In this document: positions 24,601 through 30,446 of the stretch, piece after piece
Layout of the letters: every line of letters starts with the position of its first letter
Position numbering within the stretch: the stretch's first letter is position 1
Origin: Chloroflexota bacterium
GTDB taxonomy: Bacteria; Chloroflexota; Anaerolineae; UBA4142; SHND01
NCBI GenBank assembly: GCA_004295045.1
Contig: SHND01000052.1
Location: 1 to 46,792, forward strand
DNA: 46,792 nucleotides
Direction: 5' to 3'
Position numbers and translations under genes: made by a program
The notes under the pieces: generated by a model
Told to the model about the DNA's origin: nothing
The model's database searches: none
What the model saw: only the letters and a program-made list of their open reading frames with translations

Positions 24601-25759
24601 ACGTATCATTCGCCGCACGACAGCACAGGGCTACAGCGAATACACCTACGAAGACGGGACGGACTGGCTGGTGCGCGAGACGTGGCACGCCGCGACGAGC
24701 GGACAGGTCTTTGACCTCTTTCGCTACTGGTATACGAATGGACGCCCCAGTCGCGTCGAGGTCGCTAATACGACGGGTGATTTACAGTCTCTCAACAATT
24801 ACAGCACATACTATTTGCAATACAACTGGCATGGTGACGTCTCGACCTCGATTCAACCGAACGGCGACGGTGGGAACGGTTGGAGTGCGTTTGACCCCTG
24901 GGGCAACGGGACTCTCAACAGCAGTGCAATCGGGAACTATTATGGCTGGAATGGGGGATGGGGTTATCTCGCCTTTGGCGGTTTGGGCATGTATTACGTG
25001 CATGGACGCTGGTATAGTCCCGATGTCGGACGGTTCATCAGTCCTGATGAGAAGGGCGAGTATTTGTATGGGTCAGGCGAGGATGCGGTCAATTATGTGT
25101 GGGCTGCAGGACAGGGCGCGATCTGTCAATTCGTGAATGATGAAGCGCTGGGTGAACCTGCGGCGTTTGACCAATTCCTGCAAGACATCACCAATGGCGA
25201 ACGCGTCACGGGCTATACCACGCTGTGTGTGGAGAATCAAGGTGGCGATGCATTCAATTTCGGTACGTATTTTGGACGCGGGGCGAGTTATGCGGTGTCA
25301 GTAGTCGAAATCGTCGGCGGCGTTGATATGATTGTGGGTGGGGGCATTGGCGGTGCCGTGACCTGTCCGGTGACGTTGGGGGGAGGATGTGTTGCTGGAG
25401 CAGGTGCCGTAGTCGTAGGTGCAGCGGGAGTGGTGCATGGCGGCGCGGTTCTCGTTCGCAATTTGAATGCGCCGATTTTGAGAGCGGAAGGAACGGGCAA
25501 TGATCCTCAAAATATTTATCCTGGAAAAACGCATTCACCCAATTGGCCTCAAGGTTTTGAGTCTGATCATATTATCCGAAATAAGGTGAAGAACCCGGGA
25601 CTTTTGTCCAAGCTCCGAGCATTAACTAATGAACGAGACTGGAATAAGGTTTACGAGAATGGCTTTCTCAATGGGCGGAAAGTCTCTGTACATTATTTCC
25701 AGTCATCCAGCGGGAAGGTGTTTGCTCTCAAGATAGTCGAAGGTTGGTCATCTCGATAG
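21689..25759 (+). CDS. RHS/YD-repeat polymorphic toxin body with toxin tip 1
   Basis: Same frame as the fragment at 21257 and open from 21566; no credible start with a ribosome site exists after the stop (21689 is only a TTG). The body opens with a DUF6531-like region (LVTQYQEFDLPGTGPSLSLDHTYNN). It continues with more than 20 YD repeats of about 21 residues (YDANGNLxxxTDxxGxxTTYxYD) and an RHS-associated core ending GMYYVHGRWYSPDVGRFISPDE (about 24986-25050). A Gly/Val-rich hydrophobic linker (25290-25470) ends at NLNAPILRAEG, where variable sequence begins. The roughly 87-residue tip contains FESDHIIRNKVKNPGLLSKLRALTNERDWNKVYENG and a final KVFALKIVEGW. I do not recognise its activity. Likely delivered toxin of interbacterial competition, now silenced or rarely read through. 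Confidence 0.75.
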   Translation: MWNGNLVTQYQEFDLPGTGPSLSLDHTYNNQANLSNNIVGYDWIHAQRMYILDNGDNTATLYDADGTQHLFTNGASGTYTAPKGNLDTLTRVSGVNFTLTHPDQSQHLFQQKGGSNWYLTQITNRAGNTISFTYPTASSNKISTITAGGGRTLTFTYNGSKLATVTDNAGHAFGYTYDATTGDLLSIRDPLNYTTTFAYTNHNLTTITDPRGTPTQITFDASNRVKTITVGGTLLATFNYGAGTTSFMDGNNHTTTYAVNSSGQVTQRTDALNKVTTYQYDPRLNLKQLTDPLGRVSKATYNSDGYMLTRTDALNQVTTYTYNTTNDLLTVTDPLGRVTTYTYDADGNVLTVKNALNKKTTYTYNARGQRLTATDANNRTTAFTYNNGHVSRITDPLTHAQTFTYDGVGNRLTAADAAGHVATYTYDANNRLTSVKNALNQTTMYQYDPNGNLVSVTDANGHTTTYVYNNLNRRSNVRDATNATIATYQYDAVGNLTSSQDAGNNQTTYGYDVVNQLATITNPAGKTQTFTYDAVGNPLSAMDEAGQTTSYAYDALNRVSSITDPASQTTTYAYDALSNVKTITDPTGKTITNGYDAVYRLTSRTTPIGANQYAYDNVGNLTTFTDPSGAKSVFTYDAADRLTQRQDLATGGAVADTYTYAYSNDDLVLTQVEARSGQPNRTTSYTHDAAHHLKTTTDPNGGVTTYNYDNAGNRTGVTDPLGVTTESTLNAVDLPTQTTHKVNNVIQDTIANTFDARYNLTSAVTTATNLTLTTAQTFNSNDYLTNINHTTQGSLSGSNGFTVNYTDNNLVATITPGYFAGDYTVKYDSADRVNCFQNGNFLGPVWWAYNADGNRRYSYGGYNPIRACTVTNDPGHWWTAQREEFFYTGQKLTKREWRPYTDSDPGVSLDKVSNYTYDASGNLTQEAHTDYQNSGNNVTRNYGWSWQGGAYRLTSFTQNGVNTTFDYDPQGRIIRRTTAQGYSEYTYEDGTDWLVRETWHAATSGQVFDLFRYWYTNGRPSRVEVANTTGDLQSLNNYSTYYLQYNWHGDVSTSIQPNGDGGNGWSAFDPWGNGTLNSSAIGNYYGWNGGWGYLAFGGLGMYYVHGRWYSPDVGRFISPDEKGEYLYGSGEDAVNYVWAAGQGAICQFVNDEALGEPAAFDQFLQDITNGERVTGYTTLCVENQGGDAFNFGTYFGRGASYAVSVVEIVGGVDMIVGGGIGGAVTCPVTLGGGCVAGAGAVVVGAAGVVHGGAVLVRNLNAPILRAEGTGNDPQNIYPGKTHSPNWPQGFESDHIIRNKVKNPGLLSKLRALTNERDWNKVYENGFLNGRKVSVHYFQSSSGKVFALKIVEGWSSR
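22050..23660 (+). repeat. YD-repeat coding array
   Basis: Degenerate units of about 60-66 bp recur through this stretch, each encoding a TYDxxGN(L/R)..(V/I)TD pattern. The DNA copies differ at many positions while the protein pattern holds, which marks old coding repeats that form the RHS beta-cage, not a recent DNA duplication. Confidence 0.8.
24986..25491 (+). repeat. RHS C-terminal conserved block, copy 1 (main gene)
   Basis: From GGCATGTATTACGTGCATGG through the hydrophobic linker to GAGAGCGGAAGG. Copy 2 at 26391 differs at about 17 of 492 positions by my count, with a central stretch of roughly 270 bp identical. Copies 3 and 4 hold parts of it. Confidence 0.9.
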
Positions 25760-25787
25760 ATGGCCAAAGCAACGCGTAAAGAAAATA

Positions 25788-26273
25788 ATGAAAGTCGAAT
25801 CACCCAAATCGCGTCGCAAGCTGCGACGTGCCTCAAGAAATGTCCGAATCGAAATTCCAGAGGCAGATTTCTCAACATTCCTCGTTTACTTGGGTATTGG
25901 AGTGCTGAGTACGATTCGTAATCGAACAGTTCCATCCGAGGTAGGTATTTGGACACTGGGAAGACTTGCCCTTTGGAGGGATCTTCGAAAGGTTCGGATA
26001 CCTGAACAGGTTATTGATGTTATCAATGTTGCTGACGAACTATCGGCAATCGAAGAGCTCCTGCCCGATCGTTTTGACGAAACAATTGCCGAACAAATCG
26101 CGCAATTGGAAGAGCAACTGAAAGCGACGAAAGATCCAATATGGCAAATCAGCTGCGCGATAGTGCCAAGCACCGAGGAATCCGAACAGTCGGCTCAACA
26201 TCCACAGAAAAAACCTGGCTCTAAGACGCGCAAACCAGATGTGCAGATTGGAGGGCAGATACGGGGAAAGTAA
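25788..26273 (+). CDS. Candidate immunity protein 1
   Basis: 161-aa cytoplasmic protein starting 28 bp after toxin tip 1. It is rich in charged helices: FLVYLGIGVLSTIRNRTVPSEVGIWTLGRLALWRDL, then VIDVINVADELSAIEELLP and a coiled stretch ETIAEQIAQLEEQL. The C-terminal 35 residues are polar and probably disordered. I do not recognise the family for certain; similar EVGIWTLGRP...VADELSAI patterns occur in small proteins next to polymorphic toxins. Position directly after a toxin tip and before a strong terminator makes immunity the best reading. Confidence 0.55.
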   Translation: MKVESPKSRRKLRRASRNVRIEIPEADFSTFLVYLGIGVLSTIRNRTVPSEVGIWTLGRLALWRDLRKVRIPEQVIDVINVADELSAIEELLPDRFDETIAEQIAQLEEQLKATKDPIWQISCAIVPSTEESEQSAQHPQKKPGSKTRKPDVQIGGQIRGK

Positions 26274-26278
26274 ACATT

Positions 26279-26310
26279 GCCATGCCCCTCATGGGGCATG
26301 GCGCATTTTT
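26279..26310 (+). terminator. Strong intrinsic terminator
   Basis: Perfect 10-bp stem GCCATGCCCC (26279-26288) with GGGGCATGGC (26293-26302), loop TCAT, then GCATTTTTG. It closes the RHS-immunity 1 unit and isolates it from the displaced cassettes downstream. Confidence 0.9.
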
Positions 26311-26390
26311 GTTACGCGCTTGTTCGGTGCGCGGGTCACGAGCGCGTATAAACGGAATGTGGGCCAAGCTATCAGTATTTCAACACCATC

Positions 26391-26882
26391 GGCATGTATT
26401 ACGTGCACGGACACTGGTATAGTCCCAATGTCGGACGGTTCATCAGTCCTGATGAGAAGGGCGAGTATTTGTATGGGTCAGGCGAGGATGCGGTCAATTA
26501 TGTGTGGGCTGCAGGACAGGGCGCGATCTGTCAATTCGTGAATGATGAAGCGCTGGGTGAACCTGCGGCGTTTGACCAATTCCTGCAAGACATCACCAAT
26601 GGCGAACGCGTCACGGGCTATACCACGCTGTGTGTGGAGAATCAAGGTGGCGATGCATTCAATTTCGGTACGTATTTTGGACGCGGGGCGAGTTATGCGG
26701 TTTCAATAGTCGAAATCGTCGGCGGCATTGACATGATTGTGGGCGGTGGCGTAGGTGGCGCCGTAACCTGTCCGGTGACGTTGGGGGGAGGATGTGTTGC
26801 TGGCGCAGGTGCCGTAGTCGTAGGTGCAGCGGGAGTGGTGCATGGCGGCGCGGTTCTCGTTCGTAATTTGAACGCGCCGATT
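26391..26882 (+). repeat. RHS C-terminal conserved block, copy 2 (displaced)
   Basis: Near-identical to 24986-25478, in the same orientation 1405 bp downstream. It is preceded by GPSYQYFNTI-type RHS core sequence back to about 26359, where a TAA in frame cuts it off. It gives about 0.5 kb of homology for recombination with the main gene. Confidence 0.9.
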
Positions 26883-27146
26883 ATGCGCGCACAAGGGAGT
26901 GGTAACGTTAGTGGCGGCACTCTCACTTCAGATCAAGTCCTGAACGCTGCGGAAAGATCGCTCGGCAAGGGCTATAGGGAAATAGCACCAGGCGTATATC
27001 GGTCAGCTGATGGGAGCCGACAATTCCGTATGACAGATGGTGATCTTCTGGATCCAAAGCAGGGCGCTCATGTTCACTTCGAATCGATTGCCTCGGATGG
27101 TCGATCGATTATTGAGAACGCACATGTCATTATCCGCGACCAATGA
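26394..27146 (+). CDS. Displaced RHS C-terminal cassette with toxin tip 2
   Basis: 250 codons from the ATG in the MYYVHGHWYSPNVGRFIS core motif. The first 165 residues repeat the end of the main RHS protein; sequence diverges after NLNAPIMRAQG. The tip (about 85 residues) contains VLNAAERSLGKGYREIAPGVYRS, FRMTDGDLLDPKQGAHVHFE and a final IIENAHVIIRD. The FRM..DL...HVHFE pattern resembles RNase-type tips found on LXG and RHS toxins (tentatively Ntox50); catalysis was not checked. There is no signal peptide, promoter or ribosome site, so it is probably silent until recombined onto the main gene. Confidence 0.65.
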   Translation: MYYVHGHWYSPNVGRFISPDEKGEYLYGSGEDAVNYVWAAGQGAICQFVNDEALGEPAAFDQFLQDITNGERVTGYTTLCVENQGGDAFNFGTYFGRGASYAVSIVEIVGGIDMIVGGGVGGAVTCPVTLGGGCVAGAGAVVVGAAGVVHGGAVLVRNLNAPIMRAQGSGNVSGGTLTSDQVLNAAERSLGKGYREIAPGVYRSADGSRQFRMTDGDLLDPKQGAHVHFESIASDGRSIIENAHVIIRDQ

Positions 27147-27158
27147 CCAGGAGGAAGA

Positions 27159-27494
27159 ATGAGAGAACGGTTGTTTGCGCTAGTCCGACAGACGAAAGAC
27201 CTGCCCCGTGTAAAACACTTTCTAGGTGCTCCTCCCGAGATCACAGTCGGAGGAAAAGACGAACGCAAGTTGCTTCCTTGGCCGCGAGTATTAATGATCG
27301 AGGAGCAATCGGGTGGAGTTTTTCTGTTCCGGTTTGGTGAGGATGGAAGTTTTGCGGGCGATACGTGGCACGACAGCATGGATGATGCTAAACGTCAAGC
27401 CGAATATGAGTACGGTGACTCACTCGGGGAGTGGAAGCAAATGCCATCAGGGATCAAAGACCCCGTTGCGTTTGCTCTTAGCAGCAATCTCTGA
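27159..27494 (+). CDS. Candidate immunity protein 2
   Basis: 111-aa acidic protein beginning 12 bp after toxin tip 2. AGGAGGAAG directly precedes the ATG, a much stronger ribosome site than any of the displaced toxin tips has. It contains LLPWPRVLMIEEQSGGVFLFRFGEDGSFAGDTWHDSMDDAKRQAEYEYG, a compact alpha/beta pattern seen in small proteins linked to toxins, and DSMDDAKRQAEYEYG is a recurrent motif in such proteins. Function as the partner of tip 2 is inferred from adjacency. Confidence 0.6.
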   Translation: MRERLFALVRQTKDLPRVKHFLGAPPEITVGGKDERKLLPWPRVLMIEEQSGGVFLFRFGEDGSFAGDTWHDSMDDAKRQAEYEYGDSLGEWKQMPSGIKDPVAFALSSNL

Positions 27495-27649
27495 TTTTCT
27501 ATGCCCGCAGTAGTCTGAGGTGGACTTCATTTCAAGAATTAGATTCTTTGATTTCAGACTTCTTCGCGCGACATGAATGCATTTTTGGACATCGCCGTCA
27601 ACTCCACGACATATCAAAAATGCTTATGGACAACATAAATTAAGATCGT

Positions 27650-28151
27650 ACGGGTGTGACGACCCACTCGGCGTGGCGACGGAATCCACGCTGAACGCGT
27701 ATGCGGTTTCAATAGTCGAAATCGTCGGCGGCATTGACATGATTGTGGGCGGTGGCGTAGGTGGCGCCGTAACCTGTCCGGTGACGTTGGGGGGAGGATG
27801 TGTTGCTGGCGCAGGTGCCGTAGTCGTAGGTGCAGCGGGAGTGGTGCATGGCGGCGCAGTCCTCGTTCGTAATTTGAATGCGCCGATTTTGAGAGCGGAA
27901 GGTAGAGGGTTCGACGACATTCTGTCAGATAACGAAACCTTTATGCGTTGGTTGGTTCGTGGACATCCATCGAATCGTCCTCTATCTGTCAGTCAAGCGC
28001 GAGCGGTATGGGACAAATTGCTAGAACTTGACTAAATCCAAGATTCGATGTCACCAGTCAAATTGGAACCTTCTGGAAAGGACCCCATATTAACGTCCAA
28101 GTCGGAGGCAGTAACATTCATATTCCAGTTGAAGCGGGGTTTCGTCCATGA
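27650..28151 (+). pseudogene. Displaced chimeric RHS cassette with frameshifted toxin tip 3
   Basis: Three parts. 27650-27698 copies the DPLGVTTESTLNA part of the YD region (23831-23880) with one base lost. It is joined directly to the hydrophobic linker block at 27700-27902 (closest to copy 2). Tip 3 then begins after LRAEGRG: FDDILSDNETFMRWLVRGHPSNRPLSVSQARAVWDKLLELD, followed by TAA at 28033. Moving one frame, the sequence continues as NPRFDVTSQ and ends HIPVEAGFRP at TGA 28149-28151, which overlaps the ATG of the next gene. That second frame has no start codon of its own, so a single-base deletion near 28032 has split one toxin tip. No start or signal precedes the cassette. Confidence 0.75.
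27700..27902 (+). repeat. RHS C-terminal conserved block, copy 3 (3' part only)
   Basis: Matches 26697-26882 of copy 2 almost exactly, including bases that differ from copy 1, but its last 20 bp (GATTTTGAGAGCGGAAGG) match copy 1. It is therefore a mosaic of the other two. Confidence 0.85.
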
Positions 28152-28675
28152 GTAAAGAGAAAGGATTCTTGGTGGTCTTGAAGAGCTCGGAGCAAATCCA
28201 GCATTCCTACAATCCAAAATACAGAGGATTATACAGGACACGCCCATTTTATATTGAAGAGTATGAGAAGGAGCTAAATGATCCCTACTTTGCGGGAAAG
28301 TACACAGACGACCATGGGCTGATCCCAAACCTACCCTTTGCGGCACAAGTCTTAGCTGAGCTAGTCCGGATGGACGATCATGCCTCATTCGAGATTATTT
28401 ACGTCAAGGATTGGGAGGGAGCTTCAACACTAGAAGATTCCTCCGGCTTTCGGTTTCTAGGATTTGATGTCGCTTGTTATTCACCATTCTGGTCAATAGT
28501 AGCTGATTCTCCTAATCCAGAAGACCCAGAGGTTCGTGCCTTCTTGACCAAATTAAATGAATACGGTCTGTTTAGCTCTGGCGAGGAAGCAGAATCATAC
28601 CGAGAAGCATATCTGAACCTGTATCCCAACAAACAAGAGCTGATTCTAAGAATATGGGAAGTATATCTTGTTTAA
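28148..28675 (+). CDS. Candidate immunity protein 3
   Basis: 175-aa protein whose ATG overlaps the stop of the frame-corrected toxin tip 3 (ATGA at 28148), which ties the pair together. It has no signal peptide or membrane segment. Visible features are a Tyr/Pro-rich N-terminal part (YRGLYRTRPFYIEEYEKEL), FRFLGFDVACYSPFWSIVAD in the centre and a Leu/Tyr-rich C-terminal helix. Its A+T content is higher than that of the housekeeping genes nearby, which suggests recent acquisition. The family was not recognised; immunity is inferred from position. Confidence 0.6.
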   Translation: MSKEKGFLVVLKSSEQIQHSYNPKYRGLYRTRPFYIEEYEKELNDPYFAGKYTDDHGLIPNLPFAAQVLAELVRMDDHASFEIIYVKDWEGASTLEDSSGFRFLGFDVACYSPFWSIVADSPNPEDPEVRAFLTKLNEYGLFSSGEEAESYREAYLNLYPNKQELILRIWEVYLV

Positions 28676-28740
28676 GCAAAGAACGAACACGCACAGTTTG
28701 AATCGAGTCGTACGATACATGTTCCCTCGGCATAGGATCG

Positions 28741-28821
28741 GGCTATCAGTATTTCGGTGGACTCGACATGTATTACGTGCATGGACGCTGGTATGATCCA
28801 AATGTCGGACGGTTCATCAGT
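28741..28821 (+). repeat. RHS core end, copy 4 (truncated)
   Basis: Encodes GYQYFGGLDMYYVHGRWYDPNVGRFIS in one frame, the last residues of an RHS core, then runs into HKDNSKR and a terminator hairpin. Nothing of a hydrophobic linker or toxin tip remains. It is the last remnant of the array. Confidence 0.8.
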
Positions 28822-28839
28822 CACAAAGACAATTCCAAG

Positions 28840-28876
28840 AGAACGTCGTCAGCGCAAGCTGGCGGCGTTCTTTTTT
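28840..28876 (+). terminator. Terminator with GCAA tetraloop
   Basis: 14-bp stem (28840-28853 with 28858-28871), all pairs Watson-Crick or G-U in RNA, capped by GCAA and followed by six T. It closes the RHS island. Confidence 0.85.
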
Positions 28877-28934
28877 CGCCCGGACGTGATCGTGCAATCG
28901 AATATCCTCTGTCACCGTTTTTCTTTGGCTCTCC

Positions 28935-28981
28935 GTCTTAAGCTCCCCATAAGGTAACGCGTAACTCGCCGTAAAGACCCC
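28935..28981. repeat. 47-bp direct repeat, copy 2
   Basis: Identical over 47 bp to 20817-20863, same orientation. It lies after the last RHS remnant and 171 bp before the moxR start. Confidence 0.9.
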
Positions 28982-29012
28982 CCGTGCTTTTTCCGCTATT
29001 CTGCTTTGCGTT

Positions 29013-29063
29013 GAACCTAATCGCATTGCGTTGAACCCCCGCTCTCGCAATGTGATTGGGTTC
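29013..29063. repeat. Long inverted repeat
   Basis: GAACCTAATCGCATTGCG (29013-29030) pairs with CGCAATGTGATTGGGTTC (29046-29063); the two non-matching pairs are G-U in RNA. The spacer is 15 nt. It lies in the moxR upstream region and has no T-run. Confidence 0.7.
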
Positions 29064-29076
29064 GCAGAAATTATTC

Positions 29077-29134
29077 GTAGGACAAATTTGAAATTTGTCC
29101 ATCATACACGCGGCAAATTTCAAATTTGTCGTAC
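29077..29134. repeat. Nested inverted repeat of a GACAAATTTGAAATTTG type
   Basis: A 21-nt left arm (29077-29097) and right arm (29114-29134) are complementary with one mismatch. Each arm is itself near-palindromic around AAATTTGAAATTT. It ends 17 bp before the moxR ATG and overlaps nothing else. Looks like an interspersed palindromic element. Confidence 0.75.
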
Positions 29135-29151
29135 CGCAAGGAGAATAGTCC

Positions 29152-30171
29152 ATGACCCCAGTTCGAAATCCCATGTCCGTGATGCAGTCACAAATTGATG
29201 GCAATACGGACAGTATTGCCCACGAAACCATTTTCGTGAATGACCTGCTCGCGCAAATCAATCAAGTCATCGTCGGTCAAGAAAAATTGGTGGACCGCGT
29301 ATTGACCGCGCTGCTCGCCGATGGGCATGTCTTGTTGGAAGGCGTCCCCGGTTTGGCAAAAACGCTTTTGATTAAAACGATGGCGGAAGCGATTCACGCG
29401 GATTTCGCGCGCATTCAATTTACGCCCGATTTATTGCCCGCCGATTTGATTGGCACGCAAGTGTACAACCCGCAGATGGGCGTGTTCTCGATTCATCGCG
29501 GTCCGCTTTTTACAAATCTTTTGCTCGCGGACGAAATCAATCGCGCGCCCGCCAAAGTGCAAAGCGCGCTGCTCGAAGCGATGCAGGAACGTCAAATCAC
29601 GATCGCGTCGAAAACGGACAAGCTGCCTGAACTCTTTATGGTGATGGCGACGCAAAATCCGATTGAGCAAGAAGGCACGTATCCGCTGCCCGAAGCGCAA
29701 GTGGACCGTTTCATGTTCAAACTGGTGGTGGATTATCCCGCGCGCAATGACGAACGCAATATGCTCGACCGCATGACGGGCGCCACGAAACCGCACGCGC
29801 GCGCCGTCGTCGAACCTGCGACGATTTTGAATGCGCGGCGTTTGGTGAAAGACGTGTACGTGGACGAACGCTTGAAGGATTACGTGTTGAATCTCGTTAT
29901 CGCCACGCGCAAACCGGCGGAAAACGGTTTGGCGAATTTGAAACCATTGATTTCATTCGGCGCCTCACCGCGCGCGGGAATTTATCTCATCGAAGCCGCA
30001 CGCGCGCACGCGTTTTTGCACGGACGCGGGTTTGTGATTCCCGATGATGTCAAAGAAATCGCGCCCGATGTTTTGCGCCACCGCGTCATTACCTCGTACG
30101 AAGCGGAAGCCGAAAATATTTCGAGCGACGAGATTGTGAAACAAATTTTGACCAAAGTGAATGTGCCGTAG
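29152..30171 (+). CDS. moxR: MoxR-family AAA+ ATPase
   Basis: 339-aa ATPase. Walker A is GVPGLAKT (64-71), Walker B LLLADEINRAP, followed by a sensor-1 region ATQNPIEQEGTYPLPEAQVDRF, all characteristic of MoxR. The C-terminal lid contains LISFGASPRAGIYLIEAARAHAFLHGR. MoxR proteins act as chaperone-like ATPases with VWA-domain partners, which follow here in the same operon. AAGGAG lies seven bases before the ATG; a second in-frame ATG eight codons later is possible. It heads an eight-gene set running to 37635. Confidence 0.93.
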   Translation: MTPVRNPMSVMQSQIDGNTDSIAHETIFVNDLLAQINQVIVGQEKLVDRVLTALLADGHVLLEGVPGLAKTLLIKTMAEAIHADFARIQFTPDLLPADLIGTQVYNPQMGVFSIHRGPLFTNLLLADEINRAPAKVQSALLEAMQERQITIASKTDKLPELFMVMATQNPIEQEGTYPLPEAQVDRFMFKLVVDYPARNDERNMLDRMTGATKPHARAVVEPATILNARRLVKDVYVDERLKDYVLNLVIATRKPAENGLANLKPLISFGASPRAGIYLIEAARAHAFLHGRGFVIPDDVKEIAPDVLRHRVITSYEAEAENISSDEIVKQILTKVNVP

Positions 30172-30255
30172 GGAAGACGTGACGGGTGACGAGTGACGGG
30201 GAACATAGTACGTCAATCAAAAATCCCAAATCATAATTCAAAAATCGCATGGAGG

Positions 30256-30327
30256 GGTTGTTCTTTCGGGTGAGTAGGGTATCGCGTCGGGCCGGGCGCG
30301 ATTCCTTACTCGTCCGACAAAACAACC
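30256..30327. repeat. Interspersed inverted repeat between moxR and the DUF58 gene
   Basis: GGTTGTTCTTTCGGGTGAGT on the left is largely complementary to ACTCGTCCGACAAAACAACC on the right, with further pairing inward (GTATCGCG/CGCGATTCC). The arms have several mismatches and one unpaired base. Confidence 0.6.
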
Positions 30328-30338
30328 TCTCTTTAGAT

Positions 30339-30433
30339 GTCATTGCGAGGGTTGCGGTCTCTGCAACCCGAAGCAATCTCGCAAGCTCGAACGATGAGAT
30401 TGCTTCGTCACAAAAATCGTTCCTCGCAATGAC
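30339..30433. repeat. GTCATTGCGAGG-type palindromic repeat element
   Basis: Terminal inverted repeats GTCATTGCGAGG (30339-30350) and CCTCGCAATGAC (30422-30433) bound an element with an inner pair AGCAATCTC/GAGATTGCT. This 'GTCATTGCGAGG...CGCAATGAC' form recurs in many bacterial genomes as a small non-autonomous element. It has been inserted in the 275-bp gap before the DUF58 gene. Confidence 0.75.
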
Positions 30434-30446
30434 AAACGGAACTACC

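Noticed and set aside
26394..27146. A free-standing second RHS gene
   Set aside because: It begins in the middle of the core motif, has an in-frame TAA just upstream and no ribosome site or signal peptide. Treated as a displaced cassette.
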